Both the position numbers and the translations under genes were made by a program. Of a stretch of 64,000 nt of DNA, positions 8,741 to 17,457 are shown in pieces. The stretch is from NCBI GenBank assembly GCA_002842505.1, contig PHDE01000002.1:1-64000 (forward strand), in the 5' to 3' direction. Source of the DNA: Bacteroidetes bacterium HGW-Bacteroidetes-3 (GTDB taxonomy: Bacteria; Bacteroidota; Bacteroidia; Flavobacteriales; Flavobacteriaceae). The notes beneath the pieces are model-generated. The model was given only the letters and a program-made list of their open reading frames with translations, did no database searches and was not told where the DNA came from. Position 1 is the stretch's first letter. Each line of letters starts with the position of its first letter.

Positions 8741-10076
8741 CAGCGCATCACATACCCGTTTAATTTTAGCCGTATTTCACTTGGCGTTGGGCGTACTTGT
8801 GCTTTCCGGATTGATTGCCAAGGCATATTCTATTTTAATTGTATTTTTTGGCGTATTGTATATCATCAGAAATAAAAATGAAAACAATGAGGCCATTCAC
8901 TGGAGTGCTTATTTGGTTGGAGCAGAAGTTTTATTTCGAATGGCGGGCGGCATGGTTTTTTATGAATTGCCCAAATATGCAGTATTGCTGTTTCTTTTTG
9001 TTGGATTGGTGGTGGAAAAAAGAAGCCACCACATTTCATTAAGTTTTCTCATTTATATATTGTTATTACTTGTAGGAATATCTTTTGTGGACATCCCGTT
9101 TAATGAATCCATCAGAAAAACCATCGCATTTAATTTAAGCGGACCCATATTGTTGGGGGTTTCCGCCATTTATTTTTACAGACGGCCTTTGGCGCTTTCA
9201 ACCATGATGGATATGTTGTTTTATATGGCATTGCCTATCATTTCAATGTTGTCTTTATTATATTTCAGAACACCTGACATACGTGAAATTTCATTTGGAG
9301 GAGGCGCAAGTTTTGAGGCTTCAGGAGGCTATGGACCCAACCAGGTGGCCACTATTCTCGGGGTGGGCGTGTTTATTGTGGCAGTGCACTTATTTCTTAA
9401 ACGCCGTATTTTCGCTCTTTTTAGTTTGGACATGTTTCTGTTTTCTTATTTGATATATAGGGGATTAATAACGCTTTCAAGAGGTGGGATGGTAACGGCA
9501 TTTTTGGCAGTTTCTTTATTTGCCTATTATTTTATCCTGTCAAGAGAAAATAAGATCCTAAATTTAGCGAAATACTCTGGATTGCTGGCGCTGTTTGGTT
9601 TTGCCTTATTCATGTACACATCTAATGCTACCGGCGGAATGCTCGAAAACAGGTATGCCAATAAAAATGCTGCGGGAACCACAAAATCAGATATCACTAC
9701 CGGAAGAGCCACTTTATTTGCTAGTGAGATAAGCGCTTTTTTAGACCATCCTTTTTTTGGCGTGGGCGTTGGTGGCGGAAAATTTTACAGAATGGAGGAA
9801 CTGGAAATTAGGGCCGCTTCCCATAATGAAATGGGCAGGTTAATTGGGGAACATGGGCTCGTTGGCATAGTAGCGCTGATGATTTTGTTGGTAGTGCCCA
9901 TTCGGCACATATTTAAACAACCTTATCTTGCACGTGCCTTTTTGGGTTCATTTTTAATATTTTGGTTTTTAACCATCAACCACTCCGCCATGCGAATCGC
10001 TTTTCCCGGATTTATTTATGGATTGAGCGTGGCGGTGATTGTGTTTAATAAAGAGGAGGAAGATGATGAGTTTTAA
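8733..10076 (+). CDS. O-antigen ligase/polymerase (Wzy/WaaL-type) membrane protein
   Basis: A 447-residue protein with about ten or more membrane helices and a large loop between late helices, the layout of the O-antigen ligase (Wzy_C) family. The family region is LITLSRGGMVTAFLAVSLF, followed by DHPFFGVGVGGGKFY and SHNEMGRLIGEHGLVGI, where the conserved H-N-x3-G-R/E-HG pattern is visible. It either polymerises repeat units or ligates glycan to a carrier; sequence alone does not decide. The only usable start is TTG 8733, which overlaps the upstream glycosyltransferase by 8 bp and implies coupling. Confidence 0.85.
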   Translation: MNNSASHTRLILAVFHLALGVLVLSGLIAKAYSILIVFFGVLYIIRNKNENNEAIHWSAYLVGAEVLFRMAGGMVFYELPKYAVLLFLFVGLVVEKRSHHISLSFLIYILLLLVGISFVDIPFNESIRKTIAFNLSGPILLGVSAIYFYRRPLALSTMMDMLFYMALPIISMLSLLYFRTPDIREISFGGGASFEASGGYGPNQVATILGVGVFIVAVHLFLKRRIFALFSLDMFLFSYLIYRGLITLSRGGMVTAFLAVSLFAYYFILSRENKILNLAKYSGLLALFGFALFMYTSNATGGMLENRYANKNAAGTTKSDITTGRATLFASEISAFLDHPFFGVGVGGGKFYRMEELEIRAASHNEMGRLIGEHGLVGIVALMILLVVPIRHIFKQPYLARAFLGSFLIFWFLTINHSAMRIAFPGFIYGLSVAVIVFNKEEEDDEF

Positions 10077-10082
10077 GTATAA

Positions 10083-10131
10083 GTTATATGTTATAAGTTA
10101 TAAGTTAAATGTTAAATGTTAAAAGTTAAAA
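10083..10131. repeat. Heptad tract (7 x 7 nt)
   Basis: Units GTTATAT, GTTATAA, GTTATAA, GTTAAAT, GTTAAAT, GTTAAAA, GTTAAAA show a fixed GTTA core with drift at positions 5-7, changing pairwise along the tract. Confidence 0.8.
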
Positions 10132-10136
10132 ACTTG

Positions 10137-10180
10137 ATCCCGCACGTGCGGGATGAAACTTGATCCCGCACGTGCGGGAT
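10137..10180. repeat. Tandem pair of an 18-bp perfect palindrome
   Basis: ATCCCGCACGTGCGGGAT occurs at 10137-10154 and 10163-10180, a 26-bp period. Each copy is a perfect GC-rich inverted repeat in an AT-rich spacer and contains CACGTG. The second copy overlaps ATG 10179. Confidence 0.9.
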
Positions 10181-11225
10181 GAAACCTGAAACAAGAAACC
10201 CGAAGCAAGAAACAAGAGATTTGAAAAAAATAATCTACATAGGGAACAATTTGGCAAATATGAATCCGACGCCTTTAATACAACTTACTTTGTTGTTAAA
10301 AGCGAGCGGATTTGAAGTGCTGGTATATTCCGACAAAAAAAATAGGTTTTTACGTTTGTTGGAAATGTGTTTCGGAATTTTTAAAAATACCAATGCAAAT
10401 TATATATTAATTGATACTTACAGCACTTCCAATTTTTATTTTGCCCTAATAACTTCACAGTTGGCGCGTTTGTTTTCCATTAAATATATGCCCATTTTAC
10501 ACGGAGGCAATTTGGTGAAAAGGATTCGCGAAAATCCGCGGTTGTCAAAACTAATATTTAAAAATGCCGAAATAAATGTGTCGCCTTCACTATATTTACA
10601 AGAGGAATTTCAGAAAAAACAATTTAAAACTGTATTTATTCCGAATGCCATTGAAATTAAAAACTATTCCTTTAAAAAACGATCTGAATTTCAACCTAAA
10701 TTATTGTGGGTAAGGGCTTTCGATAAAATATACAATCCGTTAATGGCTGTTGAAGTATTGATATTGCTGAAAAAAAAATATCCAGAAGCACGTTTGTGTA
10801 TGGTTGGGGCGGACAAGGATGGTTCTTTAATTGAAGCAAAAAAAATGGCGAAACAGCAAGGTGTTTCAGATTCAATAGAATTTACCGGTTTGCTGTCGAA
10901 ACTGGACTGGATTAACAAATCGGCAGAATTTGATATTTTTATAAACACCACCAACATTGACAATATGCCGGTGAGCGTTATGGAAGCGATGGCTTTGGGT
11001 TTACCCGTTGTATCAACAAATGTGGGCGGATTGCCGTATTTAATTAACCATACAAAAAACGGCTTGTTAGTGGCTGAAAATAAGGTAAGTGAAATGGCTA
11101 AAGCCATTGAGCGTTTAATTGAAAATCCGGAGAAAGCAACAGAAATGACCATAAATGCAAGGGAAATGGTCAGTGAATTTGATATGGAGCTTGCTAAAAT
11201 AAAATGGATCAATCTCCTCAACTGA
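10179..11225 (+). CDS. Glycosyltransferase family 4
   Basis: A GT-B glycosyltransferase of about 340 residues. The donor-binding segment is MPVSVMEAMALGLPVVSTNVGG, with the C-terminal domain opening at PKLLWVRAFDKIYNPLMAVE. Residues 1-14 from ATG 10179 come entirely from a heptad repeat tract and the palindrome. The native start is more likely TTG 10221, which gives LKKIIYIGNNLANMNPTP. The gene ends in TGATG, overlapping the next start by one base. The sugar donor and acceptor are unknown. Confidence 0.85.
   Translation: MKPETRNPKQETRDLKKIIYIGNNLANMNPTPLIQLTLLLKASGFEVLVYSDKKNRFLRLLEMCFGIFKNTNANYILIDTYSTSNFYFALITSQLARLFSIKYMPILHGGNLVKRIRENPRLSKLIFKNAEINVSPSLYLQEEFQKKQFKTVFIPNAIEIKNYSFKKRSEFQPKLLWVRAFDKIYNPLMAVEVLILLKKKYPEARLCMVGADKDGSLIEAKKMAKQQGVSDSIEFTGLLSKLDWINKSAEFDIFINTTNIDNMPVSVMEAMALGLPVVSTNVGGLPYLINHTKNGLLVAENKVSEMAKAIERLIENPEKATEMTINAREMVSEFDMELAKIKWINLLN
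10181..10229. repeat. Heptad tract (7 x 7 nt) entering a gene
   Basis: Units GAAACCT, GAAACAA, GAAACCC, GAAGCAA, GAAACAA, GAGATTT, GAAAAAA run into the probable TTG start (10221) of the glycosyltransferase gene. Confidence 0.75.
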
Positions 11226-12511
11226 TGTTCGAAAAACTAATTTTTAACATAGGGCAAAGGTTCAGAAATCCTTCCATAGCGTATTGGCTTCACTTTTTGA
11301 AAGCGAGCGAAAAATGGACTTCCGAAGAGCTTTTGGCATATCAGTTAAAAAAATTACAGGAACTGGTTGGGATTGCTTATGAAAATTCCGCTTATTATAA
11401 AAACAGCTTTGATGCAGCAGAAATAAAACCATCCGACATAAAATCATTGGAGGATCTTAAAAAACTGCCTATAATAACCAAAAATGACTTGCTGAATTAC
11501 AACAAAGAAATTCACACCAACCTTAAATACAGAAAAAATTTTCAGGCAAATACCTCGGGAACTTCCGGTGAATCTTTAAAATTCAACAGGGAAGAATCGG
11601 CAGATTCCTTTAACCGTGCTTCACTTTTTAGAGGCTATTCCTGGTACAATGTATATCCGTGGGAACTTAACGGCTATTTTTGGGGCTATAATTTTTCTGA
11701 AAAAGAGGAAATTAAAATAAGGATTTTGGACAGTTTGCAAAATCGTTTCAGGATCTTCAATTACCGAAAAGAATCCATCGATTTTTTTGCAAAAAAACTT
11801 AAAAATGCCAAATATCTGCACGGCTATTCTTCTATGATTTATGAAACGGCAAAAATAATCAACAGCCAAAATTTGGAGAAACCTGCAAACTTAAAAATGG
11901 TGAAAGGCACATCAGAAAAAATATTTGAAGCTTATCAGGAGGAAATTAAAAAGGCATTCGGACAAAAAATGATCAGTGAATATGGCGCCGCTGAAACGGG
12001 AATTATTGCTTTTGAATGTCCAAAAGGAAATATGCACCTCAATATGGAAGGCGTTATTGTGGAAGAAATCGACCACGAAATTGTGGTGACCAATTTACAA
12101 ATGCACGCTTTTCCAATCATTCGCTATAAATTGGGTGATTATATAAAGTTGGCGGCAAAAACCGCAACATGCGAATGCGGCATGCAACATTTTATCATTG
12201 AAGAAGTTACAGGCAGAATTGGGCAGACTGTTTATGGAAAAAATAATAAATATCCCAGCTTATATTTTTATTATATTTTTAAAAATTTAGCGTTAAAACA
12301 ATCGTTGTTATTGACCTATCAAGTGATTCAGGAAGAAAAAGGTAAATTAACTTTTTTGATAGAACAACCTTTGGATAGCAGGCAATTAATATCTTTGGAA
12401 AATGAAATTGAAGTGTATTTTAAAAATGATATGGAATTTACGATTGAGCATTCCCAAAATTTAACGGCGCAACATAAAAAACTAAAAAGTTTTATTTCTA
12501 ATATTGAATAA
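11225..12511 (+). CDS. PaaK/CapK-like adenylate-forming protein
   Basis: A 428-residue member of the phenylacetate-CoA ligase-like (CapK) group found in polysaccharide loci. The adenylate-forming motif is NTSGTSGESLKF, with ISEYGAAETGI as the A5-type motif and a Cys-x-Cys element at TCECGMQHF. CapK-type proteins are thought to activate or transfer acyl or amino acid substituents onto glycans, but no activity is established for this one. ATG 11225 overlaps the upstream TGA as TGATG; the earlier in-frame ATG 11204 is less likely. Confidence 0.82.
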   Translation: MFEKLIFNIGQRFRNPSIAYWLHFLKASEKWTSEELLAYQLKKLQELVGIAYENSAYYKNSFDAAEIKPSDIKSLEDLKKLPIITKNDLLNYNKEIHTNLKYRKNFQANTSGTSGESLKFNREESADSFNRASLFRGYSWYNVYPWELNGYFWGYNFSEKEEIKIRILDSLQNRFRIFNYRKESIDFFAKKLKNAKYLHGYSSMIYETAKIINSQNLEKPANLKMVKGTSEKIFEAYQEEIKKAFGQKMISEYGAAETGIIAFECPKGNMHLNMEGVIVEEIDHEIVVTNLQMHAFPIIRYKLGDYIKLAAKTATCECGMQHFIIEEVTGRIGQTVYGKNNKYPSLYFYYIFKNLALKQSLLLTYQVIQEEKGKLTFLIEQPLDSRQLISLENEIEVYFKNDMEFTIEHSQNLTAQHKKLKSFISNIE

Positions 12512-13270
12512 ATGAATCCATCAGTTTCCATAATTACCGCTTGTTACAACGCAGCAGATTTTATTGAAGAAACCATTCAATCAGTACAAAATCAGTATTT
12601 TACGAACTGGGAATGGTTTATTGTTGATGATTTTTCTACAGACAATTCTGTTTCCATCATTGCGGAATATGCGAAAAATGATGCCCGAATTAAACTGTTG
12701 CCGCTTAAAAAAAACTCGGGTGCGGCCATCGCCAGAAATATGGGAATTGCCTTGACGAAAGGAAATTATATGACTTTCATTGACGCCGATGATGTGTGGA
12801 AACCGCAATTTTTAGCAGAGAATGTAGCCAGAATATCTAAAACAGAAGGTTTTTTATGTTCCTCTTATGAAATGTATGATGTAACCTTAAAACTAAAATT
12901 GGGGGAATTAATTGTGCCAAAATACGCAACCTATTCAGCCATTTTAAAAACGAACACCATTAGTTGTTTAACGGCATTTATTGATATTTCACGTTTGGGA
13001 AAGGAGTTTATGCCCGAAATTAAATACCGGCAGGATATGGGTTTGTGGTTAAAATACTTAAAAAAAATCAATAGGGTGGAAGGTATTCAAGAAAGTTTGG
13101 CCATTTACAGAATCAGAAAACAATCGCTTTCTAACAATAAAGTAAATTTATTGAAACACCAATGGTCATTTTATAGGGAATTTGCAAATTTATCCATTTT
13201 GCAGTCGTCGTATTATTTTACCCTTTGGATGTTTTACGGATCTAAAAAATACTGGTCGCTTAAAAAGTAG
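12512..13270 (+). CDS. Glycosyltransferase family 2
   Basis: A 252-residue GT-A enzyme. It opens with VSIITACYNAADFIEETIQS, followed by nucleotide-binding WFIVDDFSTDNS and the metal-binding region MTFIDADDVW. The start ATG directly abuts the preceding TAA, so the gene belongs to the polysaccharide operon. The stop TAG (13268-13270) lies within the first bases of the dispersed palindrome unit GTAGGGACAAG. The C-terminal end may therefore have been set by that insertion. Linkage formed is unknown. Confidence 0.85.
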   Translation: MNPSVSIITACYNAADFIEETIQSVQNQYFTNWEWFIVDDFSTDNSVSIIAEYAKNDARIKLLPLKKNSGAAIARNMGIALTKGNYMTFIDADDVWKPQFLAENVARISKTEGFLCSSYEMYDVTLKLKLGELIVPKYATYSAILKTNTISCLTAFIDISRLGKEFMPEIKYRQDMGLWLKYLKKINRVEGIQESLAIYRIRKQSLSNNKVNLLKHQWSFYREFANLSILQSSYYFTLWMFYGSKKYWSLKK

Positions 13271-13295
13271 GGACAAGTCGCGACTTGTCCGTTCT
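13267..13295. repeat. Dispersed 20-bp palindrome unit, copy 1
   Basis: GTAG followed by the perfect palindrome GGACAAGTCGCGACTTGTCC (13271-13290), then GTTCT. The same unit with minor change occurs at 24537, 44030 and 44063, always just after a gene. It could act as a bidirectional transcription stop or be a REP-like mobile palindrome. Confidence 0.88.
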
Positions 13296-13484
13296 AAATT
13301 TAAAAGTTTGCACGAAGGCGAAAATTTCCATAATAATTCATAAATTGTAAATCAATCCCGCAGCGCTTTGTTTCACGGAGTACAATCAAAGTGCAAAAAA
13401 CCAATAATTCATCACACAAAAAACAGCTGAATGGCAACAATTAATTTGAAAAATAAACGTTAGAACTTTGTAAAAAAAATAGCA

Positions 13485-13492
13485 TAACTTTG
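13485..13492 (+). promoter_or_regulatory. -7 box TAACTTTG for sugar transferase
   Basis: A match to the Bacteroidota TAnnTTTG box 34 bp upstream of the ATG. The 13296-13526 spacer otherwise holds no gene. Confidence 0.5.
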
Positions 13493-13526
13493 AAATCTGA
13501 GTAAAAAACCCCAAAAACGATTTTAA

Positions 13527-14912
13527 ATGCACGCTGACAAATTTTATTTCAACATATCTGAACGCAGACTTTTTTTGCGTGTTCTTGATATCGCTTTTGT
13601 GGTGCTGGGTCTTTATGCAGTAAATAGGTTTTTTAAATTCGATTACTTTGATTTCTCAAATTCGAATAGTACTTTATGGATTTCCACGTTAATAATTTAC
13701 CTTATTATTTTTGGGGAAATTTTTGAAATGTATGATTTAAAAGTGGCCAGCGACAAATACTTAATTTTTAGAAGTGTTGTAATTACGGTGTTATTCACTA
13801 CTTTATTCTATGTTTTTACACCTGTTATATCGCCCATATTGCCTACAAACAGATTGCAGCTGGCGTATTTTTCCTTAACCTTGCTTTTCTCCATACTTGT
13901 AAACAGGATATTATACATCCAATTGATATTTTCACCCCGTTTTTTGAAAAATATTTTATTGATTGCAGATGCAGACCAGGTTGAGCGTTTGGTTGCGGCA
14001 ATTCAAAATAAAAGTGCAAACCACATTGTGGCTTATGTGTCGAATGACGCAATTGTTATAGATGGTAAAATTACTTATATTCCTGTTTCCGATGCCAATT
14101 TGTATGAAATTACCAAAGAGAAAAGCATTAATGAAATAGTTGTTTCTTCAAATAACTTAAAATTTATAAAGACTTCCTTAAACAATCAACTCGTTGCATT
14201 GTTTGAAAAAGGAATGGTGATCAGGAGTGCCGATAATTTTATTGAAGAAGAAACCTATCGAATTTCCGAAACACAATTAACGCCCGATTTTTACAATTAT
14301 TTTACCTTCAGCAAAAGCCATCAAAATAATTTATACTTGGCGTTTCGGCGGTTTATGGACGTGGTTTTTTCACTTTTCGGAATAATAGTTTTTCTGCTGC
14401 TGATCCCATTCGTTTTTATAGGCAATTTGATCGCAAATAAAGGTAAATTGTTTTACACACAAAAAAGAGTTGGGAAAGGCGGAAAGAAATTCAGGATTAT
14501 TAAATTTCGTACAATGGTTACAAATGCTGAGGAAAACGGCGCAGAATGGGCACAAAAAAATGACTGCAGGGTGACTGCTTTTGGCCGGATTCTAAGGAAA
14601 GCGAGAATTGATGAATTTCCGCAGTTTATCAATGTATTAAAAGGCGAAATGAGTTTGATCGGCCCTCGTCCGGAACGGCCGGAATTTGTGCGTGTACTGG
14701 AGCAAGATCTTCCTTTTTATGCCATTCGCCACGTGATAAAACCGGGATTGACAGGTTGGGCACAAGTTATGTATCCTTATGCGCATTCTGTGGAAGACCA
14801 GCATAAAAAATTAATGTACGACCTCTATTATATAAAGGAAAGAAATTTGGTGATGGATCTAAAGATCGTCATGAAAACCATCAGCACAGTTTTGTTTTTT
14901 AGGGGAACGTAG
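13527..14912 (+). CDS. Exopolysaccharide polyprenyl glycosylphosphotransferase
   Basis: A 461-residue initiating transferase that loads the first sugar-1-phosphate onto undecaprenyl phosphate (WcaJ/WbaP class). Four or five N-terminal membrane helices (about 15-135) precede a cytosolic CoA-binding-like region. The bacterial sugar transferase domain (PF02397) fills about 270-461. It shows the reentrant helix after RRFMDVVFSL, then KFRTMVTNAE, the KARIDEFPQFINVLKGEMS core, and GPRPERPEF with KPGLTGWAQV. It ends the polysaccharide cluster and has its own -7 box. No Wzx flippase or Wza/Wzc export gene lies in the window. Confidence 0.9.
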   Translation: MHADKFYFNISERRLFLRVLDIAFVVLGLYAVNRFFKFDYFDFSNSNSTLWISTLIIYLIIFGEIFEMYDLKVASDKYLIFRSVVITVLFTTLFYVFTPVISPILPTNRLQLAYFSLTLLFSILVNRILYIQLIFSPRFLKNILLIADADQVERLVAAIQNKSANHIVAYVSNDAIVIDGKITYIPVSDANLYEITKEKSINEIVVSSNNLKFIKTSLNNQLVALFEKGMVIRSADNFIEEETYRISETQLTPDFYNYFTFSKSHQNNLYLAFRRFMDVVFSLFGIIVFLLLIPFVFIGNLIANKGKLFYTQKRVGKGGKKFRIIKFRTMVTNAEENGAEWAQKNDCRVTAFGRILRKARIDEFPQFINVLKGEMSLIGPRPERPEFVRVLEQDLPFYAIRHVIKPGLTGWAQVMYPYAHSVEDQHKKLMYDLYYIKERNLVMDLKIVMKTISTVLFFRGT

Positions 14913-15133
14913 GTTGGTAAATGTTAAATGTTATTTGTTGATATGTTGATTTGTTAAGTCTACAACCAATCGCCAATATCATATAACATTTAACGTATAA
15001 CAAGTTTTTATAAGATTTGTGCGACTTAAAAATCGGAGATTTTTTCAGACTTAGCAATGTTTTTATTGAATGTTTGTCTGTTTATACTAATCCGATTTGA
15101 GCATAAATTTTATGAGGTGTTTGGCTTTCGTGC

Positions 15134-15439
15134 TTATTTTATGTCTTTTTCTAATTTGTCCGGATTTTGTCTTGAATCAAAAACTGTGATAATTTCAATT
15201 TCTTTTTTATCAAAGTTAATTCTGTAATAGAAAGTTGTCTGTTTTGTTACAACACATTTAAAAAGTCCTTTAAACTCGGAAGATTGTAAACAACTTTCAG
15301 GTTGTTTAGAAATCTGGTCAATTTTAGAAGTTAGTTTTTTAATAAAATCATTACGAACTTTTAAATTCCAATTTTCCAGTAGGAAATCATTCAATTTTAA
15401 AAGTTTATTTTCAGCTAATTCTGATAAAAATACTTTCAT
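15134..15439 (-). CDS. RelE/ParE-family toxin
   Basis: A 101-residue toxin-like protein. The N terminus MKVFLSELAENKLLKLNDFL matches the ParE pattern with helix alpha1. The core has FYYRINFDKKEIEIITVFDSRQNPDKL, where R-x-N-P/D is typical of ParE. Family members inhibit gyrase or act as ribosome-dependent RNases; the lack of the usual RelE catalytic trio makes ParE-like the better guess. It overlaps the upstream antitoxin by one base, so translation is coupled. Confidence 0.8.
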   Translation of the reverse strand: MKVFLSELAENKLLKLNDFLLENWNLKVRNDFIKKLTSKIDQISKQPESCLQSSEFKGLFKCVVTKQTTFYYRINFDKKEIEIITVFDSRQNPDKLEKDIK

Positions 15440-15657
15440 TAAGAAATCTTTTTCAAAAAGTCATTAAACTCAACTCTTTTTCCTTTATTTAGTTGCTTAA
15501 TACCTTTTTCAATTTCTTTTTGCTCAGATGCACTCAACTCATTCCAAAAATCGACTTTTTCCTTTTGAACAAACTCTGTGATTTTTTCAATGAATTTGTC
15601 ATTCTCAATGTTGAGAATCATTTTTAACAACTCTATTTTAGAAGTTCGAATATCCAT
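15439..15657 (-). CDS. Antitoxin of the ParE-type pair
   Basis: A 72-residue acidic-basic helical protein starting MDIRTSKIELLKMIL. It lies immediately upstream of the toxin with a one-base overlap, the standard antitoxin-first order. The C-terminal part (NELSASEQKEIEKGIKQLNKGKR, read in two pieces) resembles toxin-wrapping tails of ParD-like or unassigned Bacteroidota antitoxins. I see no clear ribbon-helix-helix. An in-frame ATG two codons earlier (15663) is possible. Confidence 0.75.
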   Translation of the reverse strand: MDIRTSKIELLKMILNIENDKFIEKITEFVQKEKVDFWNELSASEQKEIEKGIKQLNKGKRVEFNDFLKKIS

Positions 15658-15751
15658 ATCCATAATTTATTAAATTCAAAGTTACAAAAAAATCAGATTA
15701 TAATAGAAAAGTAAAAATTTTTGTCCGTATGAAGCCTAACATATAATTTAG

Positions 15752-17338
15752 TTAAAATTCGCTGGTAAAGTGCAGTTTTACATTAGGATATTTATCCTGC
15801 GTCATTTGAATAGAAAATGCAGAGTCGGCCAAAAACACCAATTGTCCTTGTTTGTCGTGCGCCAGATAGCGTTGTTTTACGCGCTTAAATTCTTTGAATT
15901 CCTCGCTCTTCGGATTGACAGGTTCTACCCAGCAAGCCTTGTGAACGTTCAAAGGTTCGTAACTGCATTTTGCGCCGTATTCGTGTTCCAATCGGTATTG
16001 GATCACCTCATATTGCAGCGCGCCAACAGTTCCAATCACTTTTCTTCCATTTAATTCCAAGGTAAATAACTGCGCAACGCCTTCATCCATCAATTGGTCC
16101 AAACCTTTAAATAATTGTTTCGATTTCAACGGATCGGCATTGTTTACGTAACGGAAATGTTCCGGCGAGAAACTAGGCACGCCTTTAAAATTCAGCACTT
16201 CGCCTTCTGTTAAGGTATCGCCGATTTTAAAGTTTCCAGTGTCTGGAAGTCCAACTATATCTCCCGGAAATGATTCTTCCACAATTTCCTTTTTCTCTGC
16301 AAAAAAAGCATTCGGACTCGAAAATTTAAATTTTTTGTTCAATCGAACGTGTAAATAAGGCGCGTTTCTTTTAAAAGTTCCCGACACAATTTTAACGAAA
16401 GCCAAACGGTTTCTATGGTTGGGATCCATATTGGCGTGTATTTTAAAAACAAATCCGGTAAGCGTTTCTTCTTTTGAATCCACCAAACGGATATCGGCCA
16501 TTTTTGGTTGCGGCGATGGCGCAATTTCAATAAAGCAATCAAGCAATTCTTTTACCCCAAAATTATTTAAGGCCGAACCAAAAAATACAGGTTGCAATTC
16601 GCTGTTTAAATAGGCATTTTTATCAAATTCCGGATACACTTCGCGCAAAATATTTAATTCTTCACGCAAGTTATTGGCCCATTTTTCGCCAATAATCTTG
16701 TCCAGTTCCGGTGTTGAAATATCAGTCAGTTCAATCCCTTTGGAAACGGATTGTTTGTTGTCGCCCGAAAACAGGTTAATTTTCTTTTCGTAAATATTGT
16801 AAATGCCTTTAAAATCGTAACCCATTCCAATAGGAAAACTCAACGGCGTAACGGTCAGTCCCAGTTTTTGTTCCACTTCATCCAGCAAATCGAAAGCATC
16901 TTTTCCCTCGCGGTCCATTTTATTGATAAAAACAATGATGGGAATTTTGCGCATTCGGCAAACTTCCACCAGCTTTTCTGTTTGCTCTTCAACTCCTTTT
17001 GCCACGTCAATCACCACAATAACGCTGTCAACCGCAGTCAATGTCCTAAAAGTGTCCTCGGCAAAATCCTTGTGGCCGGGCGTGTCCAAAATATTAATTT
17101 TTTTGCCTTTGTAGTTAAAAGCCAATACAGATGTGGCCACAGAAATTCCCCTTTGGCGTTCAATTTCCATAAAATCGGAAGTGGCGCCTTTCTTTATTTT
17201 ATTGCTTTTTACGGCTCCTGCCTCTTGTATGGCGCCTCCAAAAAGCAATAATTTCTCTGTTAAGGTGGTTTTTCCCGCATCAGGATGTGAAATGATTCCA
17301 AAGGTGCGTCTGCGTTGTATTTCTTCTAAAAAAGTCAT
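15752..17338 (-). CDS. prfC: Peptide chain release factor 3
   Basis: A 528-residue GTPase (the family is near 530) that recycles RF1/RF2 from the ribosome after peptide release. The P-loop is SHPDAGKTTLTEKLL. Switch regions are RQRGISVATSV and DTPGHKDFAEDTFRTLTAVD, and G4 is INKMDREG. The RF3-specific C-terminal part ends with GQLVFLADSAFSIQMTQDKY, with the stop near the ParE locus. ATG 17338 is favoured over the longer 17359 form because MTFLEEIQRRRTFGIISH matches the family start. A TATATTTG box lies 19 bp upstream. Confidence 0.93.
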   Translation of the reverse strand: MTFLEEIQRRRTFGIISHPDAGKTTLTEKLLLFGGAIQEAGAVKSNKIKKGATSDFMEIERQRGISVATSVLAFNYKGKKINILDTPGHKDFAEDTFRTLTAVDSVIVVIDVAKGVEEQTEKLVEVCRMRKIPIIVFINKMDREGKDAFDLLDEVEQKLGLTVTPLSFPIGMGYDFKGIYNIYEKKINLFSGDNKQSVSKGIELTDISTPELDKIIGEKWANNLREELNILREVYPEFDKNAYLNSELQPVFFGSALNNFGVKELLDCFIEIAPSPQPKMADIRLVDSKEETLTGFVFKIHANMDPNHRNRLAFVKIVSGTFKRNAPYLHVRLNKKFKFSSPNAFFAEKKEIVEESFPGDIVGLPDTGNFKIGDTLTEGEVLNFKGVPSFSPEHFRYVNNADPLKSKQLFKGLDQLMDEGVAQLFTLELNGRKVIGTVGALQYEVIQYRLEHEYGAKCSYEPLNVHKACWVEPVNPKSEEFKEFKRVKQRYLAHDKQGQLVFLADSAFSIQMTQDKYPNVKLHFTSEF

Positions 17339-17356
17339 CACTAAAATTTTGAGGTG

Positions 17357-17364
17357 CAAATATA
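17357..17364 (-). promoter_or_regulatory. -7 box TATATTTG for prfC
   Basis: Exact TAnnTTTG match on the minus strand; the box ends 18 nt before the prfC ATG. Confidence 0.6.
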
Positions 17365-17457
17365 TGGCTAATTACACGATTTGCCAATTAGAATTTTCAG
17401 CCGGTCAGGCCCTGATTTTATCAGGTTAAAATCGCAGTCCTCTAATAGAAATAAGAT

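Noticed and set aside
13267-13295. Palindrome as the terminal inverted repeat of an insertion sequence
   Set aside because: No transposase frame lies next to any of the four copies, and copies 3 and 4 are only 33 bp apart.
16751-17251. A 166-codon plus-strand frame opposite prfC
   Set aside because: Antisense to strongly conserved RF3 motifs; typical shadow of a conserved gene.
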